DNA of 64,000 nucleotides from Yponomeuta sedellus. Taxonomy: Eukaryota; Arthropoda; Insecta; Lepidoptera; Yponomeutidae. Position numbers and translations under genes: made by a program. The notes below the pieces were generated by a model. The model saw only the letters and a list, made by a program, of their open reading frames with translations, was not told where the DNA came from and ran no database searches. The stretch is from NCBI GenBank assembly GCA_934045075.1, contig OW203732.1, positions 2,707,501 through 2,771,500 on the forward strand. Reading direction: 5' to 3'. This document shows positions 45,212 through 55,250 of the stretch, in pieces; position 1 is the first letter of the stretch, and the number at the start of each line of letters is the position of its first letter.

Positions 45212-45784
45212 CCTAATTATTAAAACACTGCTGATTCCATAAAGACAAAGAACTTGGCTAGTATTAACGTGTCATGTTCGGGACACGAAGTAGTCACTTT
45301 TCTTGCATTTATGTTTTCGTAGGATTGTTACTTACGTATTAATTTTATATAGCCTCTATCATTATGGTGTCCACTGCAGGGTAAAGGCCTCCCTCCTTTT
45401 AAACGAAGATTTAAGGTCATTTGACACCTCTGACACTCATCACAGATCATTCCGTATTATTAAGAGAGACGTATTGTTTAAGTCTGGAAAATTACAAAAT
45501 GAGAAACTGTCAAAGAAAACCATGAACTTTTCGAGCAATCCAAAAACAACACTATTATCTGAAAGTACCATCTATTCATATTCTTGCAAACGCAAGAAAA
45601 TGCTTAAGGCACGAAAAATAGCTTCATTCTACAGTAAATGTACCATTCTTTGCTGGAACTGCAGCATTCTTAAGCTGGATAGTAAAATAGACCTAAACAG
45701 AAAAACAATTCAATTGAAATAATAAACTACAAACTGCGAAATCTAAGCAATACGAATAGTAGAGTTATTCTAGAGTTCAAAACG
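45212..45784. other. No supported gene
   Basis: A 139-codon open frame on the plus strand (45303-45722) resembles no family I know and overlaps a SINE-F scrap ('tccactgcagggtaaaggcc'). I do not call it a gene. Confidence 0.4.
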
Positions 45785-45910
45785 AACGATATCAACCCTT
45801 TACATGTCCCCACTGCTAGGGCACAGGTTAGGCCATACTCCACCACGGGGGCCAAGTCCGGGTTGGTGGAGGATTGTAAGAAAGTGGCAGGCCTTACTGT
45901 CAAAAGTTTC
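45785..45910 (-). repeat. SINE-B 3' end
   Basis: 'atcaaccctttacatgtccc' and 'gttggtggaggattgtaaga', with a 15-bp internal loss. Confidence 0.7.
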
Positions 45911-46218
45911 TTTAATGTAAACTCATAACATTTATTTTACCAGAGAGCTAAAGTAAAACAACATAATTACTAACTGTAAAGAGGTAGAAACTGACTCCTA
46001 AGATACAGGTTGCGCTAGTTCAAGGGAAGAGGAACTTACAACAGTGTTTTAACCTAATAGATTTGAACTTAAAATGTAATATGTCTCTGTAATTTAAAGC
46101 TAATAAATTATTTATTGTTATTATTAATGTGAAGTTTATTTGTTAGCTTTTTCTCCACATAAACCATTAATTATAAATCTGATAACTTAGAAACATTTTA
46201 TTTTCAATATCGTTCGTT

Positions 46219-46430
46219 ATCAACCCTTGTATGTCCCCACTGCTGGGGCACGGGTCTCTTTCTGCATCGCAGAAAGGTTAGGCCATAATCCACCACGGGG
46301 GCCAAGTCCGTGTTGGTGGAGGATTGTAAGACAGTGGCGGGCCTTACTGTCAGAAGTCATCAAGCCGCCCATAAGGCCTCTGACATGGCTTAACGACTGC
46401 CATTATATGACAGCCGGCACCAACTTTCAT
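46219..46430 (-). repeat. SINE-B 3' part
   Basis: 'caacccttgtatgtccccac' to 'atgacagccggcaccaac'. Head missing at the same place as in 31917-32135. Confidence 0.78.
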
Positions 46431-47059
46431 AATAAATGAAATATTTTGAAATATGTTCATTTAAAAAAATATTAAGTCGATAACTTCTCTTAAAAAATAT
46501 GTTCTTTAAATTACATTATCTTTCTTTCATTTCAACAAAACAAATCGGATTTAACTTCTTTTTAAGATACGTACGTTTTTTCAAAGTGGTATTATTGCAC
46601 TATGCACTGCTTGGGATTTCTGTTTTATCTATTCTACGCTTAGAATCTCACAATTGCGTGCGTTTCTGCATAAATGTCACGGAAGACATCTTAAGGAGGT
46701 AAGGTATGCTTTCATGAGTCTCTCACAACTCGGATATTCTTCCGCTGCAAAAAGATTTCAGCCATTTTGGCACAAAGCGAGATTATTAATTTTATGTCAT
46801 ATACAATGTTGTGTTTAGTGATAGTTGTGTTATTAAATTAATCTACAAAGTTAATTAGTGTATTTTATAGAGAACTGTTGTGCGTCGGGTTTGACATTAT
46901 TTATGTACATAATTTGCGACGCGTCATAATTAAAGACAAAGGTTTTTTTTCGCAACAAACAGTACTCATGTGTTTGATGAGAAATTTAGTTAACACGTCA
47001 TTAATAGTGCTACCTACCTAAAATGATTCCAAGACATTTCTTGAATATAAGAAATCATC
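46431..47059. other. No feature seen
   Basis: AT-rich. No gene or named repeat. Confidence 0.35.
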
Positions 47060-47412
47060 ATTATCAACCCATTATGCTCCCACCGACGGGCACGGGTCTC
47101 TTCCCTGAGGAAGGTATAGGCTGTACTTCACGGGGGCCAAATCCGGATTGGTGGAGGCTTGCTAGACTAGCGGCTGGTCTTACTCTTAGAAGTTTTCAAG
47201 CCTCTGTAAGGCCTCTGACTTGGCTTAACGACTGCCATTTATGAACGACAGCCGGCACCAACTGCTTGCCAAGCACGGAACCCCTCAGTTAAATTTCCAC
47301 TAGCGTTAGTCATCGCCGGTCACCCATCCATGCACTAAACGCGCTCTATGTTGTTTAACCTTCGTGATCGTTTAAGATCACTCGGGCAGCCGGGGCTACG
47401 AGCGATTCAATA
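47060..47412 (-). repeat. SINE-B subfamily 2, full length, clearest 5S-like head
   Basis: Minus strand: 'tcgctcgtagccccggctgc', then at 47370-47317 'gatcacgaaggttaaacaac', 'atagagcgcgtttagtgcat', 'ggatgggtgaccgg'. This lines up with arthropod 5S rRNA from about position 42 to 95 (GTTAAGCAAC, GGGCGCGGTTAGTACTTGG and ATGGGTGACC are the 5S strings), i.e. the internal control region. Body and 3' end as in other SINE-B. Confidence 0.8.
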
Positions 47413-47824
47413 CCATTAAATAATTGTTTTTTTTTGATGTGCTATAAAGTTTAAGTATCTATCTATTTAGGTATTTTAACTACAATTCCGAGCTTTATTG
47501 TCCTCACGAAATAGATCTACGCCCATTGGCTATCGGAGTACTTGTTCGCAGCTACATTCGCTCTGGAATCCTAATTTACAGACGAGCCACTCATACATAT
47601 TAGGTAAAACCACCAACTACGTGAATTAGGTGAACTAGTGCCCGCCCGCGGTTGCGCTCTAACTAATAAATTAAGTAAAATTACTAGCCGGCCTCGCAAA
47701 CGGTGTTTTGCCTACGACCTATTCTCAGACTTACCAAAAAAATGGCCTGTGCATCTACGATTCAAGTTAAATATTATTCAGGACTGCTTACTAACATAGT
47801 GTAACGGACTTATTTAGACTATCT
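47413..47824. other. No gene; possible LINE scrap
   Basis: 47760-47805 ('aagttaaatattattcagga') matches 53228-53262, next to the Jockey-like relic, so both may be the end of the same LINE family. Confidence 0.4.
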
Positions 47825-47922
47825 CCTTCTTTTTCTTCTTGAGTTACATTTTTCCACTGCTGGACATAACCCTCCCCTAATGAGCACCATAGCGCCCCGT
47901 CTTCAGCTTGCCGCATCCAGCG
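47825..47922 (-). repeat. RTE-type LINE tail, left of a nested insertion
   Basis: 'tggacataaccctcccctaa' and 'cgtcttcagcttgccgcatc'; continues at 48122. Confidence 0.75.
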
Positions 47923-48121
47923 TGTGGCGAGCACATGTCAACTCTGCGCGCGCACTACAAACTCCAACATTTCTGCATCGCGCAATCAATGTTTCAGTGA
48001 CATACCATAAATATAACGTCCGACTAACAATAGTTGGACCGGCCGTCCCCAGGCATACGATCTGCTTGGCGGGAAATTTCCCTTTATAGTGGAAGAGCAC
48101 GATCACCCGCTCTTCCCTATA
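47923..48121 (-). mobile_element. R1 repeat nested in an RTE LINE end
   Basis: Reverse copy of 24328-24522, inserted between 'gccgcatccagcg' and 'tctgcctgcag', which are contiguous in intact LINE ends (32660: 'gcatccagcatctgcctgca'). 'cagcg' flanks both sides (47918-47922, 48122-48126). Confidence 0.78.
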
Positions 48122-48205
48122 CAGCGTCTGCCTGCAGTTTTTCGCTAAACGTCATCCCACCTATGTAGTCAGAGGGCGTCCTACACTACGTTTGCCGAGA
48201 TGCAT
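48122..48205 (-). repeat. RTE-type LINE end, right of the nested insertion
   Basis: 'gtctgcctgcagtttttcgc', 'aaacgtcatcccacc' and 'gtcctacactacgtttgccg'. Confidence 0.75.
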
Positions 48206-48475
48206 CTACGTAATGAGATGATTTATACAGTGGCATCTTTACAGCAGATGGGTGAAGGGACAACTCGGACGCTGCATTGCCTGGGACATTGTTTTTAGAT
48301 GATGTAGACTTACCCAGCACCTGCACGATCCTGACCACATAGTCCGCCTAGCCCACAAGAGACTAGTCAATACGTGCGGAGCCGACTAAGCCGCGGGTTT
48401 CCTCACGATGTTTTCCTTCACAGTTAGCGTGTGGTATTGCGACTACAAATTCGCAAAAGTACGTAACTTTTAAAC
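48206..48475. repeat. Diverged repeat shared with 35030-35270
   Basis: 'tctacgtaatgagat', 'aactcggacgctgcattgcc', 'ctagtcaatacgtgcggagc' and 'gggtttcctcacgatgtttt' occur in the same order at 35036-35262. The end is SINE-F-like; the rest is a repeat I cannot name. Confidence 0.65.
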
Positions 48476-49524
48476 ATTTGAGTTTTTGATATTTGACCCC
48501 ACAGCATTACGGCCATTTTTCAGGAAAAACACACCTCATTTTGCTACTTTGTTAAAAAACTCAGGCTGAAGTTTTACACTAATTTTGAGTTACGGCCTAG
48601 TTCTGCCCGTTTCAGTCCAAAACACACAGACATTAGCAAGATTAGCGTCCGAAGCGTGGTCTGCTTTCTAACTGTACCCATACTTTATCTCATTTAAATA
48701 TATCCGAATGGTAATACCTTTGGCAGGCTGCCATTTCTACCCTAGAAGGCCTAGCGAGGTTGAAAGCTTTTCCTTGATAGATATGTGATTAGAATAAGTT
48801 GTTGGTTTGTTTGTTTAGTCTGTAAATAGTACCTAAAAATATTCATTTTTGCATGCATACAAAATAACAGAAGCAATAGTAATTAAAAAAAAAAATTTAA
48901 AAACTTTCGTCCACAAAGTCAGAGAAAAATAATACAAAATTTATCCAAAAAAAAAACGTCAATCAAATAAACCGCTCCGAAATATATCCGACCCAAAGGT
49001 ACCCATGGCACTGGAATCATTACCGCGCTGCACAACGAGCGATATCCTTTGCATCAAATATGCTTCCCGAGGGTCTTTATTGACGTGTTTTTTCATTCTC
49101 GAACGATGCAATAATGATAATTGGTATATTTTAGATGGAAATTCGATGAAATCATGGTTGCGTTTTTGTTATTTCACTATGCTCAGAGATCGCTTACAGA
49201 AAACTCAGAGATCACTTACAGAAAACTGAATGACAAACTTTGTTTACAATTTCTTGGACTTCAAACCATAGACAAAAATGGCTAGCCGCGTTTTTGGCTG
49301 ATTAGGAAAATAAAGTTTCAAAATATATTTTTATGTTGCTTTTAGGTCCTCCAAAAATATACTAAAGTATTTTTGGTCTCATGAAAGAGTTATAATACCG
49401 TTTAAGACTTACTTGAAAAGAGAGTCAAATAGCGGATTGTTATCACGTTGTACGTCATTTAAGTTTTATTATACAATAAAGTGTAACAAACATTTAAGCT
49501 CTGTTTTATTATATATATTTAGAC
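48476..49524. other. No gene seen
   Basis: A 20-bp direct repeat at 49182-49226 ('cagagatc.cttacagaaaac') is the only structure noted. Confidence 0.35.
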
Positions 49525-49699
49525 CTAGCTGACGAAATTTGTACCGCCTAACAGTCGATTCTTAATTTTTTTTTTATTATTCTCTCCGTAAAAACCATCC
49601 TCGCACTTTAAGGAATATTCTAAAAAAAGAAGTAACAGAATCGATTCAGCTGCTCTCGAGATTTGCGCTTATTTCAGCGATTCATTTTTATATTATAGA
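49525..49699 (-). mobile_element. Helitron-like non-autonomous element, copy 2
   Basis: Minus strand begins TCTATAATATAAAAATGAAT and ends 'cagctag'. Same body as 636-822 and 58369-58546. Confidence 0.62.
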
Positions 49700-49749
49700 C
49701 AACCAACAGGCAATACAATAAAATACAATTAAAGAAAAAAACGCACAAA

Positions 49750-49915
49750 ACAGGCCTTAGGGCGGCTTGAAAACTTCTGAACAGTAAGACCAGTCACTAG
49801 TCTTGCAAGCCTCCACCAATCTAGACTTGGCCCAGTTGTGGAGTATGGCCTATACTTTCCTCAGGGGATAGGAGTTCCGTGCTCCTCGGTGGGGACATAA
49901 TTTGTTGATGATGTA
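49750..49915 (+). repeat. SINE-B 3' part, diverged
   Basis: 'caggccttagggcggcttga', 'aagcctccaccaatctagac' and 'cggtggggacataatttgtt'. Confidence 0.65.
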
Positions 49916-50244
49916 ACATGGTAATTGCTCACACAGCTCAAAGAACGTCTCAGCATGCATCTAAACTTTGGCCTTTGTATCTACATAAGAGATGATTTAT
50001 ACAGCGTCTAGTAAAAAGTAATTACATTAATTCCCGAGGTTCCTACTGCTGAGCAAGCGAGACGAAACTAGGTACTTCGCAATGAGTCACATTGATGCCT
50101 TTGGGTGCTGTCTACGCAGTAGTTTATGCTCTGAAGTCGGGATATTGGTTAATTATTGTTACAATTTTTTTTATTCTTGTCTTTTTAGTGGCTTTTAATT
50201 ATTGTTGTTGAGTATTTTCTAAGGTTAACACGAGCTGTAGACAT

Positions 50245-50364
50245 AATTAAAACTGTTTTTATACGGATCATCCGGGACCACGGCACCTGAAAAAGTGCCG
50301 AAACGTTGGAAAATTGTAAAAATGTAATAAACGAGCATAAATCCGTATAAAAACAGTTTTAATT
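50245..50364. mobile_element. Palindromic element with 24-bp perfect arms and GCCGAAACGT core
   Basis: Arms at 50245-50268 and 50341-50364 are exact reverse complements ('aattaaaactgtttttatac' plus 'ggat'). The core is an inner hairpin 'cggcac…gtgccg' followed by AAACGTTGG. The element at 54336-54484 has the same plan with unrelated arms. Confidence 0.85.
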
Positions 50365-51255
50365 ATTGTTGTTGAATTTATGATGATTGTTTTGAATGAA
50401 TTAAGCCATCTATTTACCTCGACCAAGTATCATACAAATTATGAGAATACAGTAGTGTTAGTAAGTGAAATAAATGGAGTTTCATTGATGAATTTCAGTC
50501 CGCCTGCTCAGTATGGATATTGGTTATTTCTTATTTCAGTTTTTTGTCTTTTTAGTAAATTTAAATCAATTAATTACAAATTTATTTATACAATTTATTA
50601 ATTATTACTAACTAAGCTCGTACTAACAACTCTATGGATTTGTTTATCTTAAATAAACGTATATAATAATAAATAATAATAATTAACACAAAATTTTGTT
50701 GGATTTATGACAATTTCTAGTAGCTTATTAACTGAAAAATTTAGTTTTCGAACAACAAGCATCATCAAATTGTGATACTATAATAGTATTAGCACTTAGG
50801 AAAAAAGTTTTAGTAAGTGAAATAAATACTTTAAAAAAATACTCGCGCAAATATAAAGGATCGATTGAAACCTTAGCTGTCAAAATCTGACCATTGATTA
50901 AGCATTGGATTACAGGCATTTCGTTTTTTAGTTTTTTTATTAATTGTACTATGTACGCATTTAACAGCAAACGTCGACAATCCCACAGGGAGAACTTAGG
51001 GGACCGTTGGAAAAAAAACCAATAGCTTTTTGAGCCACCCGATAATTTGGCTGTCACAATAAATCTGCTTTAAAGGTCGTAAATTCGCGCGGCCGGCCCT
51101 GGCCCACTTACAGCGCCACCCAGTGTTGGAGATGCAACAAAATACTGTTTGTTTGGTAGGTATTGGTATTTGTTGCAATTTGGTTTTCCGCAACTCGATT
51201 GCTATTGGTCCAACTTTCCGTCCAATAACTATTCCTAGAACGGATAACCGCTGGG
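50365..51255. other. No supported gene
   Basis: Short open frames only. AT-rich apart from a GC patch at 51080-51125 ('gcgcggccggccctggccca'). Confidence 0.35.
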
Positions 51256-51259
51256 ATAA

Positions 51260-51385
51260 ACGTTTTATTGAATAAAGACCGCGACTCGGCAAACGCGGTG
51301 TAGGACGCCCTCCAAGCAGATGGGATGACGATCTGCTAAAAAATGCAGGTAGATACTAGACTCATTAGGGGAGGCCTATTTTATT
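51260..51385 (+). repeat. RTE-type LINE end, diverged
   Basis: 'agaccgcgactcggcaaacg', 'gtaggacgccctcc', 'gggatgacgatctgctaaaa' and 'ctcattaggggaggcc'. Confidence 0.7.
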
Positions 51386-51639
51386 AATTATATGTCAGGA
51401 TTATTTTTATTTTAACATATTTATTGTATTACGCAACAACTAAGTTTAAGGCTTCTTAATTAAGGCTGCATTTCTAACTGGCATCCCTCACAATATTGCA
51501 CAGTACATGGAGCGAATTAGGATGGAAAGGCCGGTAAGGGACGTTCCAGGTGGACTTCGATCCACTTAAATAGGGAATGTATGAGCAAATGACAAGATAA
51601 AAAGTCCTCAAAACCAGCGTACGTGCATACAACGACTAG

Positions 51640-51740
51640 TGAATGTCGATGAACCGAAAAAGGTCCGTTAGGATCGTGGTATGTGGCAAACTCTGATCTC
51701 TGCCTACCCCTTCGGGACCCAAGCATGAGTTTATGTAATT
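51640..51740 (+). repeat. Copy of the 8942 repeat family
   Basis: 'aatgtcgatgaaccgaaaaa', 'ggtccgttaggatcgtgg', 'ctctgatctctgcctacccc' and 'ttcgggacccaagcatgag'. Confidence 0.55.
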
Positions 51741-51829
51741 ATGTATTGCACATCACACTGAAAACTGTTCTTCAATCCTGAAAATTAATTGGTACCTAAT
51801 AAAATAAATCGATTTGGTAATACCTATTA

Positions 51830-51940
51830 ACCAACCCGGACTTGGCCCCCGTGGTGGAGTATAGCCTAACCTTCCTGCCATGCAGAAAGAGACCTGTGCC
51901 CCAGCAGTGGGGACATACAAGGATTTATATCGATTTGTGG
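51830..51940 (+). repeat. SINE-B 3' end
   Basis: 'aaccaacccggacttggccc', 'gtggtggagtatagcctaac' and 'gcagtggggacatacaagg'. Confidence 0.78.
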
Positions 51941-51944
51941 AGAC

Positions 51945-52264
51945 TTTTGATGACTGTTTGTTTTTATATAGACTTTATAATATTATGTTGGTTTAGTCAC
52001 TAGATACCTATATTTTTTCTTTTTAACGCACTAACCCGTGCTAAAGACAATTTTAAAAACCTATTTAGAGGCTGAAAATTCCACCCATGCCGGGACTTGA
52101 ACCCGTGACCTCTGATACGCTTAGCCAGAGGTCGCGGGTTCGAGTCCCGGCATGGGTGGAATTTTTAGCCTCGAAATAGGTTTTTAAAATTAGTCAGTAG
52201 TTTTCCTAAATTTTAAATAAATAATTTACGCGTGTGTCGTAAAAGGCGACTAAGGTCAGCTATC
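51945..52264. repeat. Tandem segment, copy 1, holding a SINE-A hairpin
   Basis: Begins 'gatgactgtttgtttttata' and ends 'gtcgtaaaaggcgactaagg' (a SINE-C head scrap). Inside, 52015-52185 is a SINE-A palindrome: reversed tail and arm, loop near 52115 and a plus arm. 'ttagtcactag' / 'ttagtcagtag' flank the hairpin and look like its target duplication. Confidence 0.8.
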
Positions 52265-52580
52265 TGTGGAAACGTTTAATGACTGCTTGTTTTTATATCG
52301 ACTTTACAATATTATGTTGGCTTAGTCACTAGTTATATTCTTTTTAATGCACTAACCCGTGCTGAAGACAATTTTAAAAACCTATTTAGAGGCTGAAATT
52401 CCACCCATGCCGGGACTCGAACCCTTGACCTCTGATATGGTTAGCCAGAGGTCGTGGGTTCGAGTCCCGATATGGGTGGAATTTTTAGCCTCTAAATAGG
52501 TTTTTAAAATTAGTCAGTAGTTTTCCTAAATTTTAAATAAATAATTTACGCGGGTGTCGTAAAAGGCGACTAAGGTAGGC
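52265..52580. repeat. Tandem segment, copy 2
   Basis: Repeats copy 1 ('aatgactgcttgtttttata' to 'gtcgtaaaaggcgactaagg') with scattered substitutions, including a second SINE-A hairpin at 52340-52510. The SINE was present before the duplication. Confidence 0.82.
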
Positions 52581-52740
52581 AGCAGCGCCCCCTGCAGTAC
52601 AATTCTACCAAACTGCGATCCCCAACCCACATGCCCAGCGTGGGGATTATGGGCATTACCCCCTAATGATGGCACAACCTTGCGCTCATTTGGGGAGGGC
52701 TATGTCCAGCAGTGGACTAAAATTGCCTGAAGAAGAATTA
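52545..52740 (+). repeat. SINE-C with RTE tail
   Basis: 'acgcgggtgtcgtaaaaggc', 'ggcagcagcgccccctgcag', 'tggggattatgggcattacc' and 'gctatgtccagcagtggact'. It begins inside tandem copy 2, so copy 1 carries only its head. Confidence 0.82.
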
Positions 52741-53159
52741 AAATTATCTAATATTTTACTATGACAATTGGGATTTTATTACACCCTATATAAATAAATA
52801 AATAGACATTACGAATCGTAAATCATTACTTTTAGCACAAGTAAAAAACATAATAGCATGAGTGACAAGATTTCATTGCCAACTCTACCAACATGTACGT
52901 TATCGAGAATGATAATGCAGTTTTAATTCGCAGGCCGGTGAAAGGAAATGACTAGTGTGTGAAATACTGTAAAAACTAATATAATGCACGAGATAATTAA
53001 CCATTCAATCGCAGGAGCCTTGCTCTAATTTTTTGTCTCAAACGATTGTACTTAGTTATAAATTTATGAAACGTTGTTGCATATATATTGCCTTTTAAAT
53101 GGTAAAACGATTAGTAGAATAATTATAACAAAAAGTAATGTACGTATACTTCTTTTAGC
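52741..53159. other. No feature seen
   Basis: AT-rich, no gene. Confidence 0.35.
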
Positions 53160-53199
53160 AGTCCAAACATAATCCTGGAAATACTAAGCAGTAGAGCAG

Positions 53200-53560
53200 A
53201 TAGCCTCTTCAGGAAGCATAGTCAAAGATCAAAGTTAAATATTGTTCAGGATTGTTTCGCTAGCATAGTAAATGTACGTAAAGGTGTATTCATACAATCA
53301 GAATTCCTTAAAACGCTCCAAAAACGCGGTCTAAAATAGTCTGTGATGGAGATTTTAGAGGAGAAAACGTAACCACAGATTAAATGAATTGCTTCTAAGG
53401 AATTCTTCAGAGGATACGAGTTTTTACAAAAGATAAGACCATACCCGTAAGTCATGTACAGTGCTACACAAGAAATAAGTCTCGCGGGTTTACCTGCGCA
53501 GATGACCAAATTTTGGATGTGCTTCAAGTTCATCGACCAATCAGATAGTTTCATTTTATG
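53200..53560 (-). pseudogene. Jockey-like reverse transcriptase C-terminal relic
   Basis: A minus-strand frame of 102 codons reads MNLKHIQNLVICAGKPARLI, SCVALYMTYGYGLIF, an EAIHLICGYVFS block and DYFRPRFWSVLRNSD. The order 'Y.ALYM.YG…AI..ICG…(D)(Y/H).RP.F' is the thumb region of Jockey-clade LINE reverse transcriptases, after the YADD active site. Active-site motifs are absent and the piece is short, so it is a relic. Confidence 0.6.
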
Positions 53561-54335
53561 GCAGGCCGCGCGACTTTGTTGCTATTGGTTGATTTAACGT
53601 CATCGATGCAGGTGATTATTAGTTTGGCAATATTAGCGTGAGCGAAATAGGTAGCGCTACTGCGGCAATCAATTCTGCACCTTAACCGTATCGGTTAAAG
53701 ATCATGTTGAATGTACTTATAGCTTCGGGTACTTTCGTTACACTTCTTCCTAGTCTGCGCGAACGAAGATTCCCGAAGGGACTTTTATGATGTGTAGTAG
53801 TACTAACTTTTATGAAATACATAAAACACGCTACAAAACCTTTGACCTTCGACACAGGGCCTAGGCCTTCTCTCAGGAAATACTATCCCGAGCAATCAAA
53901 TTAACTATTCATCTGTGCTAAAACCCACACAGGCTTAATCACATTGAAAAAGCCATCGTTTTTAGCAGACCTTTTCAAAAAAGTGCAACTGACAGCTCTC
54001 TGTCCAGTGCATGCGTTTATGTGCTGGTTGAGTGCACTGGGTTGCCAAACAACGAACGGCTCTCCTTGGAAGCCCAGAGACACTACGGGAGGTCCGCACT
54101 GAGATTAACAAGATGCTGGCATTCCTGGACGAACAAGGGTGGCAAGAATTTATAGTCGGGTCATCTGTCTTCTTCCAACGAGTGCTGCTCGTGTGTCTGA
54201 CCGCAGCACTTATGTTTTCCCTACTATTGTGAGACATTTGACTAATGCTTTGGCATTAAGGGTTGTTAATGGCAATCATGAAATATTATTAGGTATACGT
54301 ATAGTATTTCTTAACGATTCGCGATACTCATACAT
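53561..54335. other. No supported gene
   Basis: A SINE-F scrap at 53850-53890. Short overlapping frames near 53900-54240 match nothing I know. Confidence 0.35.
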
Positions 54336-54484
54336 AGTTATATATTAAACGGGTCAAATCGCGATTATTTATTAGGTAAAAACCCGAGAATACGGCAACT
54401 GTAACGCTGCCGAAACGTCGGGAAATAAGGTATTTACGTTTTACCTAATAAATAATCGTGTATAGACCCGTTTAATATATAACT
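54336..54484. mobile_element. Palindromic element with GCCGAAACGT core, second family
   Basis: Outer arms 'agttatatattaaacgggtc' and its reverse complement at the right end are exact for 20 bp, and the inner arms 'gattatttattaggtaaaa' match nearly as well. Core: 'cccga…cggca', loop, 'tgccg', AAACG, 'tcggg', i.e. two nested short stems around AAAC. Built like 50245-50364. A partial copy is at 32340-32432. Confidence 0.82.
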
Positions 54485-54705
54485 AGGTGTAGGTGGCAAC
54501 TGATGTATTTGGCTTAAGGTGACTTGAGAAAAGATGGCCAGAGTGGAGTTTTTTTTCCACTGCCTTTTACAATACGGCCCGAAGGCAGCGGCTTACATTT
54601 TACAATGTACATTGACATGCAGCAAACAGAATGTAAAATTTTTCGTTGCAATAAATTGATTTGATTGATTGATTTCTCTCTTAATCTGCCGAAAAGTAGG
54701 CTAGT
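54485..54705. other. No gene; copy of a chitinase-intron repeat
   Basis: 54520-54640 ('ttgagaaaagatggccagag', 'gaaggcagcggcttacattt') matches 30830-30925 ('tttgagaaaagatggtcaca', 'caaggcagcggcttccattt'), so this is a dispersed repeat I cannot name. Confidence 0.6.
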
Positions 54706-54896
54706 TAGGCTACGCGCGCACGGGTTACTTTTGTCACCGTGACTGTTTCGTCGATCTTTTAAAGACCGTGGATATGTATGGAGATGCGCGTATGTTACGA
54801 CGTGACAACTGGGTGACATTTCGCGCATCTCCATACATATCTACGGAGTGACGAAATAGTCACGGTGACAAAAGTAACTTGTGCGCGCTTAGCCTT
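54706..54896. mobile_element. Foldback MITE, about 190 bp
   Basis: Almost the whole length folds: left 'taggctacgcgcgcac', 'ggttacttttgtcaccgtga', 'ctgtttcgtc' face right 'gacgaaatag', 'tcacggtgacaaaagtaact', 'gtgcgcgcttagcct'. A second inner pair is 'atatgtatggagatgcgcg' facing 'cgcgcatctccatacatat'. Non-coding. Confidence 0.82.
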
Positions 54897-54936
54897 AGCA
54901 GTAGAGTTGCGGATGGTCACCTATCTATCGTTATCA

Positions 54937-55250
54937 ACCCTTGTATGTCCCCACTGCTGGGGCACGGGTCTCTTCCTGCATCGCAGGAAGGTTAGGCCAT
55001 ACTCCACCACGGGGGCCAAGTCCGGGTTGGTGGAGGATTGTAAGACAGTGGCGAGCCAAACTGTCAGAAGTTATCAAGCCGCCCATAAGGCCTCTGGCAT
55101 GGCTTAACGACTGCCATTATATGACAGCCGGCACCAGCGGCTTAACGTGCCTTGCAAAGCACGGAAGCGCTCGGAAAAATGCTACTAGCGGTAGTCACGG
55201 GACGCTCACCCATCCAGTACCTGACCGCGCCTGTTGTTGCTTAACCAAGT
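54937..55250 (-). repeat. SINE-B, near full length with 5S-like head
   Basis: Minus strand: 'aagcaacaacaggcgcggtc' and 'aggtactggatgggtgagcg' at the head (the 5S control-region match), then 'aagcgcttccgtgctttgca', 'ggtgccggctgtcatataat' and the 3' end at 54937. Confidence 0.82.

Noticed and set aside
45303..45722. 139-codon plus-strand open frame as a host gene
   Set aside because: No recognisable domain, overlaps a SINE-F scrap, no splice or promoter context, AT-rich chance frame likely.
50728..51292. Minus-strand open frames as exons
   Set aside because: No domain, no conserved splice sites, no similarity to any family I recognise.
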